Shown: piece after piece, positions 46,849 to 55,143 of the stretch
Layout of the letters: each line of letters opens with the position of its first letter
How positions within the stretch are numbered: the stretch's first letter is position 1
NCBI RefSeq assembly: GCF_025685425.1
Contig: NZ_JAGTAS010000049.1
Location: 124,001 to 188,000 of the forward strand
Direction of reading: 5' to 3'
DNA length: 64,000 nt
DNA from: Terriglobus albidus
GTDB lineage: Bacteria; Acidobacteriota; Terriglobia; Terriglobales; Acidobacteriaceae
Made by a program: the position numbers and the translations under genes
The notes under the pieces: model-generated
What the model saw: only the letters and a program-made list of their open reading frames with translations
The model's database searches: none
What the model was told of the DNA's origin: nothing

Positions 46849-48000
46849 ATGGATATGCGGACGCTGCTGCTGGAGCGGGTTTGCCTGCTGAGCTTCTGCA
46901 CGCTGCTGGTTCTGGTTAATCTGCGTCAGCATCGCGCCATGCGCGGCCTGCTTGCATTTGCGGCGAGCAATGTTGGGTATCTGGTCGGCGGAATCCTGAT
47001 TGCAAGCCGTGAGCATCTGCCGGTATGGGCAGCGGTCGTGCTTTCGAACTTCCTATACAGCATGGGATATGTATTGCTGCACCGTTGTCTGGCGGCGTTC
47101 TTTGGAGAACGGCGCTGGTACTGGCGAGGGCAGTGCGTCATAGCAGCACTCTCACTGCTGTTGTGCCTGACGTTTACCTATGGATATCCGAATATACGGC
47201 TGCGGCTGGCGGGTATCGGCCTGGCGACAGGTTTTCAGTTCGCCTTTGCCGGACTGGTAGCAGCGCATGGCTGGTATACGCGCATGCGCGCTCCGGCCCT
47301 CACGATGAGCGCGGTCCTGTTCTTCTCCGCGGCGCTGAACCTGCTGCGCATTCTGCTGACGCTGGTGTGGGGAACTACGCAGACTTACCTGAAGGCTGAC
47401 GAGATCCAGACAACGACCGTAATGTTGAACACGACGATCTTCGTGTCGATCGATCTTGCGTTTCTCTGGATGATGGCAACCTCGCTGCGCGATGAGCTGC
47501 AAATGCAGGCGATGACGGATCCGCTGACAGGAGTGATGAATCGTCGTGCCTTTGAAGAGGCTTTGACCAATGCGGTGATCCGCAGCCGCGAGACCCGCCA
47601 GCCATTGTCTGTAGTGATGATGGACCTGGACGATTTCAAGGGAATCAACGATACCTTCGGACATCGTGCCGGCGACAAGGCATTGATGGCTGCGGCGCAA
47701 TGCCTCCGCGAAGGGCTGAGAGAGGCGGACGCCATAGCGAGGATGGGCGGCGATGAGTTCGTGATTCTGCTGCCGAACTGTCCACAGAACGGCGCGCATG
47801 AGATTGCGGAGCGGCTGCGCGCGGCGCTCGAAACCAGGAGTATTCCATTTGCCGAAGAGGCGATCACGCTGAAGGCAAGCTTCGGTGTAGCTACCCTGAG
47901 CGAACCTACGATGGAGGGAGACACACTCCTGATCGAATGTGACCGGGCGCTGTATACAGCGAAACGCGTCGGCGGGAATTTTGTATATGTGACCGGGTGA
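46849..48000 (+). CDS. Membrane diguanylate cyclase (GGDEF)
   Basis: 383 residues. About 205 N-terminal residues form six or seven membrane helices (LLSFCTLLVLVNL, LLAFAASNVGYLVGGILIA and others) without a known sensor name, followed by a GGDEF domain. The catalytic motif is intact (RMGGDEFVILLP near residue 305), and the product-inhibition I-site RxxD (READ) sits five residues before it, so c-di-GMP feedback is expected. DPLTGVMNRRAFEEAL and DDFKGINDTFGH are typical. Makes cyclic di-GMP in response to an unknown membrane signal. Single gene; ATG 46855 is an alternative start. Confidence 0.92.
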   Translation: MDMRTLLLERVCLLSFCTLLVLVNLRQHRAMRGLLAFAASNVGYLVGGILIASREHLPVWAAVVLSNFLYSMGYVLLHRCLAAFFGERRWYWRGQCVIAALSLLLCLTFTYGYPNIRLRLAGIGLATGFQFAFAGLVAAHGWYTRMRAPALTMSAVLFFSAALNLLRILLTLVWGTTQTYLKADEIQTTTVMLNTTIFVSIDLAFLWMMATSLRDELQMQAMTDPLTGVMNRRAFEEALTNAVIRSRETRQPLSVVMMDLDDFKGINDTFGHRAGDKALMAAAQCLREGLREADAIARMGGDEFVILLPNCPQNGAHEIAERLRAALETRSIPFAEEAITLKASFGVATLSEPTMEGDTLLIECDRALYTAKRVGGNFVYVTG

Positions 48001-48002
48001 AC

Positions 48003-48120
48003 TATTCGAGCGAAGTTCGAACCGGGTTTTGCCACGCGAAGCGCTGAAAAGCAGGTCCTTCACGAAATACGCCGGGGTACAGGTTCCCCGGGGACCCGAA
48101 CGTTCAGCGATGACAAGGTT
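48003..48120. repeat. Palindromic repeat between convergent genes
   Basis: TATTCGAGCGAAGTTCGAAC, then AAGCAGGTCCTTCACGAAATACGCC with a GGTTCCCCGGGGACC hairpin and a terminal CGATGACAAGG. Lies between the GGDEF gene and the convergent TIGR03435 gene; it may end both transcripts. Confidence 0.65.
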
Positions 48121-48147
48121 TATGACAGGAACCTCTGGGACACTGCC

Positions 48148-48936
48148 CTAGTTTTCCGAGGGTTTCTCCACCGAATCGATAACTAGTATTTCGACGGGAC
48201 CTTTCTGAGGAGTGAGCACGAGTCCGAGCTGATCCTTCAATGCATCGAAGATAGATGGGCGATTGTCTTGCTCGGAACTGTTTACGTCCATAGATGCGTT
48301 CGGAGCGAGCTGAGGCCGGAACGACAGTCTGAAATCGTACGCTCCTGTGAGGCCAGTCTGATCGATCACCGGGCGTTGATCGTTCTGTAGCCTTAGCCCA
48401 AGCCACCAGCAGAAGAAACTCATGCGCACACTGTTGCCAATGAACTCATTGTTTCCGCCATTTGTGATCGGGATGTTGTGATCCTGCGCGGCGGTAGCTT
48501 CCACCATCTTCAAACCGGACTTGGCGATAGCGAGGACGTAGGCCGGAGCCAGTCTGGTCTCTTTGTGCAGCTTCAGATGGAAGCGGTCTGCCAGCAGGTT
48601 CTGAAACATGAGGTGGAGATCGTCGGTGCTGTAAGGTGTCTCCGTGATGGCCTGGACATCAAACCTCTCGTCGTTGAGCCAGTCCGGCCCACCAACGATC
48701 TGCCGCAGAGGAACTCTGTACATCACGCTGAGCATGACCTTGACGGAGACGCCTTCGCCTTTGTAGCCGGTTCCACCCGGGAGCGGATCAATGCCTCCGG
48801 CAGGAGCATTCGGTCCGGACGGCCTGATGGAGGCGAGATCGTAAACCAGGCGGGGCTGATTGTTCTGGCCCACAGCGATAGGAATCGACACAAGTCCGAA
48901 ACCCAGCAATATCAGGCGCCTCTTGAGCCAAAACAT
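48148..48936 (-). CDS. TIGR03435-family soil Acidobacteriota secreted protein
   Basis: 262 residues. A signal/TM segment (MFWLKRRLILLGFGLVSIPIA) precedes the family features: YDLASIRPS near the start, GEGVSVKVMLSVMYRVPLRQI, GGPDWLNDERFDV, MFQNLLADRFHLKLHKETR and the C-terminal VEILVIDSVEKPSEN. TIGR03435 proteins occur in many copies in Acidobacteriota and Verrucomicrobia; function unknown. ATG 48936 gives the signal peptide at the N-terminus and is preferred to the 48996 start. Divergent from the tannase gene. Confidence 0.88.
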   Translation of the reverse strand: MFWLKRRLILLGFGLVSIPIAVGQNNQPRLVYDLASIRPSGPNAPAGGIDPLPGGTGYKGEGVSVKVMLSVMYRVPLRQIVGGPDWLNDERFDVQAITETPYSTDDLHLMFQNLLADRFHLKLHKETRLAPAYVLAIAKSGLKMVEATAAQDHNIPITNGGNNEFIGNSVRMSFFCWWLGLRLQNDQRPVIDQTGLTGAYDFRLSFRPQLAPNASMDVNSSEQDNRPSIFDALKDQLGLVLTPQKGPVEILVIDSVEKPSEN

Positions 48937-49042
48937 GCGGAACCGTCCATAGGAACTCACTCTTGTAGGGCCGAGTCTATCAAGTCTTGGTAACAATCAA
49001 GTTCGAAGGTCAGTGATATTGTTGGCACGGGCGAAAGAGATC

Positions 49043-50542
49043 ATGATGACTCGGTGGACATTTTCCGCGGCTGTGCTTATGGCGGCGTTGGCAACAGCGT
49101 GCGCATGGGGGCAGGTGTGCGAGCGGCTGCAACAGGCGGGTTCTTCGTCCGTTTCCATTGCGACAGCGAAGACCATTGCTGCGGGTGCATTTACGACGCC
49201 GGAAGGTAAGGGCAGCTTGACCAGTCTTCCCGCCTTCTGCCGTGTGGCTGCCAGGCTGAAGCCGACGAGTGATTCCGCCATCGGGATTGAAGTCTGGCTT
49301 CCGGTCATGGGATGGAACGGCAAGTATCTCGCTGTCGGCAGCGGCGGTTGGGGTGGATCGATTGCCTATGATGCGATGGCGGAGGCTCTGCGCCGCGGCT
49401 ATGCGACCAGCGCGACTGACGATGGCCACACAGGGAGCAGCGGCAGCTTCCTGATGGGGCATCCTGAAAAGTTCGTGGACTTTGCCTATCGCGCCGAACA
49501 CGAGATGACGGTGGAGGCAAAGGTCTTGATCAAGGCCTTTTATGGACGCGATGCTCGCTACTCCTATTGGAATGGATGCTCCGGCGGCGGGCGTGAGGGT
49601 TTGCTGCAGGCAGCGCGTTTCCCTGATGAGTTTGACGGCATCATTGCCGGCGATCCGGCGAATGTGCGCCGCAATGCCTGGGCTCTGTGGCTTGCAAACC
49701 GGACCTTCAAAGATCCTGCTGATGCGATTCCGCCAAGCAAGTATCCGATCATCCATCAAGCAGTGCTCAATGCCTGTGACGCGAAGGATGGCGTGAAAGA
49801 CGGCCTGATCGAGGATCCAGAAAGCTGTCAGGTTGATTTCGGTCAGCTCGCATGCAAAGCGGAGGACAGAGCCGACTGTCTGACAGAGCGGCAGGTTCAC
49901 ACCGCGCAGACGATCATCAGCCCGGCGACCGATGCGAAAGGCAATGTGTACTTCCCGCGTCTGGAGCCCGGGACAGAGCTTCGCTGGGCGCGTCTGGCCG
50001 GCGGGCCTGCGCCGGCAGACCTGTTCCTCGATCAGTTCCGCTACCTGGTCTATCAGGACCCCAACTGGGACTGGCGCAGCTTCGATCTGGAGCGCGATGC
50101 GGCAAAGGCAAACGCAATCAACAAAGATGTCGACGAGCTGGATTCGAATCTGGCGGCGTTCGCCAGGCATCACGGGAAGCTGCTTCTCTATCATGGTTGG
50201 GCAGACCAGCAGGTGGCTCCGGGCTCGACGATTGAGTTCTACAAATCTGTACTCCAGGAGACCGGCAACTCTGCCGATCTGCCGGAGTGGATCCGGTTGT
50301 ACATGATGCCGGGCATGGGACATTGTTCCGGCGGAGAAGGACCTGACACCTTCGATAAGATCGGCGTCCTAGAAGATTGGGTAGAGCACGGCAAAGCGCC
50401 CAAGGAGATCGTGGCAGCGCATCGAAGCAGTGGCAAGGTCGACCGTACACGTCCGCTCTGTCCTTACCCTCAGGCCTCGCACTACAAGGGCAGCGGCAGC
50501 ATCGATGACGCGAAGAACTTTTCGTGTGTCTCTGCGCCTTGA
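49043..50542 (+). CDS. Secreted tannase/feruloyl esterase-family hydrolase
   Basis: 499 residues. Signal peptide (MMTRWTFSAAVLMAALATAC...), possibly a lipoprotein. Tannase-family alpha/beta hydrolase: nucleophile in GCSGGGREGL (near residue 182), acid Asp in YHGWADQQV, and catalytic His in MPGMGHCSGG; the cysteines flanking the Ser and His form the known CS-D-HC disulfide arrangement of the family. Hydrolyses esters of gallic, ferulic or related phenolic acids, or other bulky esters; the substrate cannot be fixed. AAAGAGA precedes the start (ATG 49043 or 49046). Confidence 0.9.
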   Translation: MMTRWTFSAAVLMAALATACAWGQVCERLQQAGSSSVSIATAKTIAAGAFTTPEGKGSLTSLPAFCRVAARLKPTSDSAIGIEVWLPVMGWNGKYLAVGSGGWGGSIAYDAMAEALRRGYATSATDDGHTGSSGSFLMGHPEKFVDFAYRAEHEMTVEAKVLIKAFYGRDARYSYWNGCSGGGREGLLQAARFPDEFDGIIAGDPANVRRNAWALWLANRTFKDPADAIPPSKYPIIHQAVLNACDAKDGVKDGLIEDPESCQVDFGQLACKAEDRADCLTERQVHTAQTIISPATDAKGNVYFPRLEPGTELRWARLAGGPAPADLFLDQFRYLVYQDPNWDWRSFDLERDAAKANAINKDVDELDSNLAAFARHHGKLLLYHGWADQQVAPGSTIEFYKSVLQETGNSADLPEWIRLYMMPGMGHCSGGEGPDTFDKIGVLEDWVEHGKAPKEIVAAHRSSGKVDRTRPLCPYPQASHYKGSGSIDDAKNFSCVSAP

Positions 50543-50554
50543 TTTAAGCTCCGT

Positions 50555-51529
50555 CTACCTTCTCCAGTACGACGCGCGTGCGGAGACCCGCAGCTCGGGA
50601 TGCTGGGGTATACGGACGTTGAGTGTGTGCAGCCCCGGTTCGGAGGAGTGCGGTGGGAACGAGAGAAGATACGTATTACGGATGTGCTGGGTGATGGTTG
50701 CGAGCTGATGTTCCAGGTCCGCACGGCCGGCGAAGGGAAGGCCTTCGCCTCCTGAAAGAGTGGCTGCCTCGGTTCCGGCATTCTTCTGCAGCGCTCCGAT
50801 GGCGAGTGACAACGGCGTCCCGAGATCCCAATACGCCTGTCCGATTCCAGGGATCGGCGGGTTGAGGTGCGGAGGATCGCGGAAGGCCTGTTTAATCTTT
50901 GCTCCTTCCGCGGAGAACGAGAGGCTATAGATCTGGATATTCGCCTCTCCGACAGCGCGCAGAATTTCGTCTGCTTTCGCCTTGCTTCCATTGTCCTGAT
51001 GCTGCGACAGCAGAAGCATTACCCGCCTCCGGTCGGCAGGCTGCTGTTCCAACAGCTGAACGCCGGTTGCGATCGCGTCAAAGATCGCCGCTCCGCTATC
51101 TCCCTGCTCCGGATGATCAATCGCCTGGTTCCAACGGGAGAGATCTGAGGTGAACGGCATCGCCGCTTCCGGCTTGCTGTCGAAGGTCATGATGGCCACG
51201 CGGTTTCCCGGCTGTTCCGTTATCTGGTTGAGCATGGTGCTGAGATGGATGTAATCCCGGAAGTGAGTACGAGCAGTTCCTCCGGTCTGCATAACGACCA
51301 GCAGGGACAACGGCAGCGATTGCTCTTCGTCAAGAGAAATAGTCTGGGCCACACCATCGTCGGTTACGAGGAAGTCCTTCGCCTCCAGGCCGAAGACCGT
51401 GTCACGCTGGGAGGTCTGCACCATGACCGGCACCACGACGAGGGCTGCGTTGCGCTCGATCGTGGTTTGTCCAGGCATCGTGCCACACAGGAACCCGCCG
51501 ACGATGAGTGCGAACCGCCTTCCACGCAT
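50555..51529 (-). CDS. VWFA-related secreted protein (TIGR03436-like)
   Basis: 324 residues with a signal peptide (MRGRRFALIVGGFLCGTMPG). N-terminal part (ALVVVPVMVQTSQRDTVFGL, DFLVTDDGVAQTISL) and a von Willebrand A-like domain matching the Acidobacterial VWFA-related family. The metal-binding DxSxS motif is lost: the aligned site reads MQTGGTA. The C-terminus (YLLSFPPHSSEPGLHTLNVRI in part) is family-typical. Function unknown. Convergent with the tannase gene, 12 bp between stops. Confidence 0.87.
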   Translation of the reverse strand: MRGRRFALIVGGFLCGTMPGQTTIERNAALVVVPVMVQTSQRDTVFGLEAKDFLVTDDGVAQTISLDEEQSLPLSLLVVMQTGGTARTHFRDYIHLSTMLNQITEQPGNRVAIMTFDSKPEAAMPFTSDLSRWNQAIDHPEQGDSGAAIFDAIATGVQLLEQQPADRRRVMLLLSQHQDNGSKAKADEILRAVGEANIQIYSLSFSAEGAKIKQAFRDPPHLNPPIPGIGQAYWDLGTPLSLAIGALQKNAGTEAATLSGGEGLPFAGRADLEHQLATITQHIRNTYLLSFPPHSSEPGLHTLNVRIPQHPELRVSARASYWRR

Positions 51530-51606
51530 GACTGTGAGACGTCTGTGTTTCTGAAAAGAGTGAGCTGGTGATCCGAATAGGATTTGCGTCAGCCCTCAAA
51601 TTATTG

Positions 51607-51641
51607 TTGACATGTACTAGTTAAATAGTACATTTGTTGTC
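51607..51641 (+). promoter_or_regulatory. Promoter and dyad operator of the GntR-slipin operon
   Basis: -35 TTGACA (51607-51612), 16-bp spacer, -10 TACATT (51629-51634). Within it a perfect 8-bp dyad ATGTACTA-GTTAAA-TAGTACAT (51612-51633) covers spacer and -10, a layout known for YtrA-type GntR repressors. The start codon is 8 nt after the -10, so the mRNA is probably leaderless. Confidence 0.75.
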
Positions 51642-52064
51642 ATGAAATCCCGGTCAGAGAAGCCGCGCCCGCCGTTCCGTTTCCGCCTCGACACGGTCAG
51701 CGGCGTTCCAGTCTACCGGCAGGTTATCGATCAGGTGTGCGGTGGGCTGGCTACGGGAGCGTTGATTGCAGGGGATCAATTGCCCACGGTGCGTCAGCTT
51801 GCGGTCGATCTGGCGATCAATCCAAACACAGTTGCACGAGCCTATCGTGAGCTTGAGATAAGCGGGCTTATCGAGACGCAGCAGGGTTCGGGTACGTTCA
51901 TTGGCGAGGGCCGGCTGCGCAATGCCGACGCCGAACGCGAGCGGCAGTTGAATCAGATCGCAGAGGAAACCATTGCACGTGCGGGCGCAGGCGGGTTTTC
52001 GATCGATGAGCTTCTTGCAGTATTACGAGCGGTAAAGGAACGGGTTCGGAAGGAGAGATCATGA
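51642..52064 (+). CDS. GntR-family regulator, YtrA subfamily
   Basis: 140 residues: N-terminal winged helix-turn-helix (VPVYRQVIDQVCGGLATGAL, LPTVRQLAVDLAINPNTVARAYRELE in part, GLIETQQGSGTFI) and a short helical C-terminal part, the YtrA architecture without a ligand domain of usual size. No ribosome site precedes ATG 51642, consistent with leaderless translation. Probably represses its own operon through the dyad upstream. Overlaps the slipin gene by 4 nt. Confidence 0.92.
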   Translation: MKSRSEKPRPPFRFRLDTVSGVPVYRQVIDQVCGGLATGALIAGDQLPTVRQLAVDLAINPNTVARAYRELEISGLIETQQGSGTFIGEGRLRNADAERERQLNQIAEETIARAGAGGFSIDELLAVLRAVKERVRKERS

Positions 52065-52948
52065 CGGCCAGAACGAGCACCTATAGAGGAACGAACCAAG
52101 TCGCTTTGATGGCGTTTGGAGTGTGTTGTGTCGTTGGAGTGATCGGAAGCAAGGTAACGGATAGCCCTCTCCCGGCGGTGGTGGGAATTCTGGTGGGTTT
52201 TTACCTGCTTAACGCCATTAAGGTCGTAAAGCAATGGGAGAAGGTGGCGTTATTGCGTTTCGGCCGCTACCGGCGTCTCCAGGGAGCCGGCATTTTCTTC
52301 ATCATTCCGATTGTCGATACGCTGACTCCATATGTGGATCAGAGAATTCGCCTTGCGAGTGTTACCGCTGAATCTACCCTGACCCGCGACACGGTACCGG
52401 TAAATGTGGACGCGATTGTCTTCTGGATGGTCTGGAACGCGGAGAAGGCGATTCTGGAGGTGGAGGATTACTTTGATGCAATCTCGTTGAGCGCGCAGAC
52501 AGCGCTGCGTGAATCGATCGGGCGTCATGAGCTGGCGCAACTGGTGGCCGAGCGTGAGACGCTTGGCCGCGAGCTGCAAAAGATTCTGGATGAGAAGACG
52601 ACTCCATGGGGAATTACCGTGCAATCGGTCGAGGTCCGTGATGTGCAGATTCCCGCGAGCCTGCAGGACGCGATGTCACGGCAGGCACAGGCGGAACGGG
52701 AACGACAGGCACGCATCATTCTGGGCCTCGCAGAGACAGAGATCTCCGATAAATTCGTCCAGGCTGCGGCAGCGTACGAGGAGAATCCCGTTGCACTCCA
52801 TCTTCGTGCGATGAACATGCTGTATGAGGCGATCAAAGAACGTGGGTCGATGGTGATCGTGCCTTCATCCGCGGTGGAGACCATGGGATTGGGAGGGATG
52901 CTCGCAACCACGGCTCTGAATGCAGCGAAGGGTCAGGAACTCGGATGA
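52061..52948 (+). CDS. Slipin (stomatin-like SPFH protein)
   Basis: 295 residues: two close hydrophobic helices near the N-terminus (VALMAFGVCCVVGVIG; AVVGILVGFYLLNAI), SPFH domain (KVALLRFGRYRRLQGAGIFFIIP in part; VNVDAIVFWMVWNAEKA; GITVQSVEVRDVQIPASLQDAM in part), a coiled QAQAERERQARII segment and a C-terminal part with hydrophobic end (GLGGMLATTALNAA). Organises membrane domains; no NfeD partner is adjacent. Co-expressed with the YtrA-type regulator (ATGA overlap), so its level is controlled by an unknown signal. Confidence 0.9.
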   Translation: MTARTSTYRGTNQVALMAFGVCCVVGVIGSKVTDSPLPAVVGILVGFYLLNAIKVVKQWEKVALLRFGRYRRLQGAGIFFIIPIVDTLTPYVDQRIRLASVTAESTLTRDTVPVNVDAIVFWMVWNAEKAILEVEDYFDAISLSAQTALRESIGRHELAQLVAERETLGRELQKILDEKTTPWGITVQSVEVRDVQIPASLQDAMSRQAQAERERQARIILGLAETEISDKFVQAAAAYEENPVALHLRAMNMLYEAIKERGSMVIVPSSAVETMGLGGMLATTALNAAKGQELG

Positions 52949-52970
52949 GCTAGTCCTCCGGACGGAGGAC

Positions 52971-53495
52971 TCATCCATTCTGCGGGCGGTGTTGATCGCG
53001 ATAGCGGACAGGCAGCACTAGATACAGAACGACGGCCGCCAGCAGAACAATGACGCCTGCAGCGGCGAGGACGGGCAGCAGTCCCCAGGCATCCAGCAAC
53101 CACGACCAGGTGCTTGAAGTCGTCGCCGCACCGCCGGTCTCGATGCCGCTCGTCAGCACACCGCGGCTGTAAAGCGTCACGAAGCCCACGATGATCGAAA
53201 AAACGATCGCCAGCGCAACGAGCTGTCCGGCGAGCAGGGGCCGTTCCATCTGTTGCAGCATGGCGCTTCTGCGGCGGGCCTGGGCCTTCCACCAAAGCAG
53301 GCTGGCGCTGCCGGGCTGTACGGTCGCAATGCTCTGTGCACGCAGCATCTGGAGATGCTTTGTGACCAGCACCTCTTCCGTGCATCGCGCGCAGGTCCGC
53401 GCATGGGCCTGCAATTCGGGGCAGGCCTGCGGCCAGTGACCCTGCGAGAGCGCATGCCGTACCTCTTCCAAACGAGCGCATCCGTTCAGATTCAT
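52971..53495 (-). CDS. Membrane anti-sigma-like protein with HxxxCxxC motif
   Basis: 174 residues. Cytosolic N-terminus with HARTCARC (H-x3-C-x2-C, residues about 31-38), a linker, then two membrane spans (LLAGQLVALAIVFSIIVGFVTLY in part; LPVLAAAGVIVLLAAVVLYLVL). This is the zinc-binding anti-sigma pattern. The start overlaps the ECF sigma gene stop (ATGA); a longer frame is rejected. Inferred to hold the ECF factor at the membrane. Two spans instead of one is less common for these proteins. Confidence 0.78.
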   Translation of the reverse strand: MNLNGCARLEEVRHALSQGHWPQACPELQAHARTCARCTEEVLVTKHLQMLRAQSIATVQPGSASLLWWKAQARRRSAMLQQMERPLLAGQLVALAIVFSIIVGFVTLYSRGVLTSGIETGGAATTSSTWSWLLDAWGLLPVLAAAGVIVLLAAVVLYLVLPVRYRDQHRPQNG

Positions 53496-54049
53496 ACTGT
53501 TCCCCTGCCGTTCTTCTCCAGAGCCTGCGCCATCTGTCGCCTGGCTCGGAAGAGCAGCAGCCGGATGCTTGTCACACCCAGCCCTGTGATCTCCGCGATC
53601 TCGCGGTGAGAGTAGTTTTCCGCGTGCGCCAGCCAAAGCAGTTGGCGGTCCCGCGGCCGCAGTGCAGCCATGGCGGGTTCGAGCGAGAGGCGCGACTCCA
53701 TCTGTACTGAGGTATCCTGCGCCAGCCGCTCCACCGGTGCGTCTTCGATGGAGAGGGTGCGCGGACGCCGCCAGTGATCGCGCAACAGATTGCTGGCGAT
53801 GCGGAAGAGGTATCTGCGCGAGGCGATCTCTCCCTCAGCAAGGGGTCTGACGCAGAGAAAGCGTACATAGCTCTCCTGCATCAGGTCATCTGCCAGCGCC
53901 GCGTCGCCTGAGGTCCGGGCCAGATAGGCCCATAGCTGTCGAGAAGAGCGCTCATAGAAGGCTGCGAACTGATCGCTGTCCATAGCAGGATCTGCCGTCT
54001 GAGCCGCGGCGCCAGTCATGATTCCCGGAATGACGTTTTCCCAGTTCAT
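53492..54049 (-). CDS. ECF sigma factor (second system)
   Basis: 185 residues, regions 2 (FAAFYERSSRQLWAYLAR, ADDLMQESYVRFL, RRYLFRIASNLLRDHWRR) and 4 (MAALRPRDRQLLWLAHAENYSHREIAEITGLGVTSIRLLLFRAR in two parts). Ser-His-Arg in place of the common Ser-Tyr-Glu turn before region 4.2. Between an unknown membrane protein gene 30 nt upstream and its anti-sigma gene downstream. Distinct in sequence from the ECF factor at 11 kb. Confidence 0.9.
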   Translation of the reverse strand: MNWENVIPGIMTGAAAQTADPAMDSDQFAAFYERSSRQLWAYLARTSGDAALADDLMQESYVRFLCVRPLAEGEIASRRYLFRIASNLLRDHWRRPRTLSIEDAPVERLAQDTSVQMESRLSLEPAMAALRPRDRQLLWLAHAENYSHREIAEITGLGVTSIRLLLFRARRQMAQALEKNGRGTV

Positions 54050-54079
54050 CGTGAAGCTCCCTGCGGCCCAGCGCGCTTG

Positions 54080-54991
54080 TTAGATGTGATCCTGCTGCGC
54101 ATCATTCTGGTTCTCTGATAGTAGTCCCAAACGGGAGCTGACTCGCCAGGTAATTGCGGCAGAGAGCAGGAGAGCGATACCGGGCATCATGGTCACCACG
54201 CCGGCCACCAGAAGCGGTGCGGCAAACTCCTGCACGCTGTGGCGGAGCAACACCAGACCCAGGCCGAGGAGTGAGAGCACCAGGCCGATCTGCAGCGATG
54301 CGATCACTCGCGCGAGTCCGCCCGACATCCGCTGACGGTCCATGCCCATGGGAATGGGAGCGGCTTCCAGGAAGCGTCTTCCGGACTCGGTACTCATGTA
54401 CTGCATCAGGTTGTCGGTGGTGGCAAAGCGCTCGATCAGCTTGTTGTGAATCTCGCTCTGCAGGCGGAAGACGCGGCTCCATCTGCGGTTTTCGAGAAGG
54501 ATATGGATCAGCCATAAGAGGCTTCCTACGACTCCGATGAAGATCAGCGTTTGCAGGGCATTCTGCATATACTGCCGCCGCAGTTCGAGCTGATTCATCT
54601 GATTGTTGTTGTTTCCGCGACGCCGAAGCGGTTCGGTATGCCGGCCACGCTGCTCCGGAAACTCGGCGAAGAGATAAAACTCGGGATTCCTTGTGATCTC
54701 CGGATGCTGCGCCAGGAACCGCGCCAGTTCCGGGTTGACGCGGTTGATGTAGGCATCGTCCGCCAGCAGGGTCGGATCGGTGATGAGCACCTGTGTCAGC
54801 GTGGGACTCATGCGAAGGAGCGCCAGCAACTGGTCCCGCTTAACCGCCAGATCATCGTCTGTGGGCGCCGGCGGAACCGGCACAACCTGTTTGGCTGTTT
54901 CCTTCGCTTGCGAGAAGACGTGGCCAGGGCAGATTGTCATTGCCAGCAGAAGTGTCATCGCGGGCATCAGCTTCGAACGGTTAAGACCCAT
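54080..54991 (-). CDS. Membrane protein of unknown function in ECF operon
   Basis: 303 residues: signal peptide (LMPAMTLLLAMTICPGHVFS), a periplasmic part of about 130 residues (AKQVVPVPPAPTDDDLAVKR; MSPTLTQVLITDPTLL; ELARFLAQHPEITRNPEFYL) and an asparagine-rich hinge (RRRGNNNNQMNQLELRRQ), then one membrane helix, an internal helical part (LIERFATTDNLMQYMSTESG) and two more helices at the C-terminus. No family recognised. First gene of the ECF operon, so it may sense or transmit the signal. ATG 54991 has AAGGATG at good distance; ATG 55000 abuts AAGG. Confidence 0.72.
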   Translation of the reverse strand: MGLNRSKLMPAMTLLLAMTICPGHVFSQAKETAKQVVPVPPAPTDDDLAVKRDQLLALLRMSPTLTQVLITDPTLLADDAYINRVNPELARFLAQHPEITRNPEFYLFAEFPEQRGRHTEPLRRRGNNNNQMNQLELRRQYMQNALQTLIFIGVVGSLLWLIHILLENRRWSRVFRLQSEIHNKLIERFATTDNLMQYMSTESGRRFLEAAPIPMGMDRQRMSGGLARVIASLQIGLVLSLLGLGLVLLRHSVQEFAAPLLVAGVVTMMPGIALLLSAAITWRVSSRLGLLSENQNDAQQDHI

Positions 54992-55143
54992 TGCAGTCAT
55001 CCTTGGAAAAGTTCATTTGGAAATGTTCTTCGCCTATACAACGGAGAACGTTCGGCTTTGGTTAACAAACTTTTTTCGATTTCTTTCTGCGGTGTGTAGA
55101 GAGATTTTGTTAACCACTCGATGCTTCAGCACGTTGTCTGGGC

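Noticed and set aside
49021-49040. TTGGCACGG, resembling a sigma-54 -24 element before the tannase gene
   Set aside because: There is no GC at the required 10-bp spacing from GG (the bases are AG).
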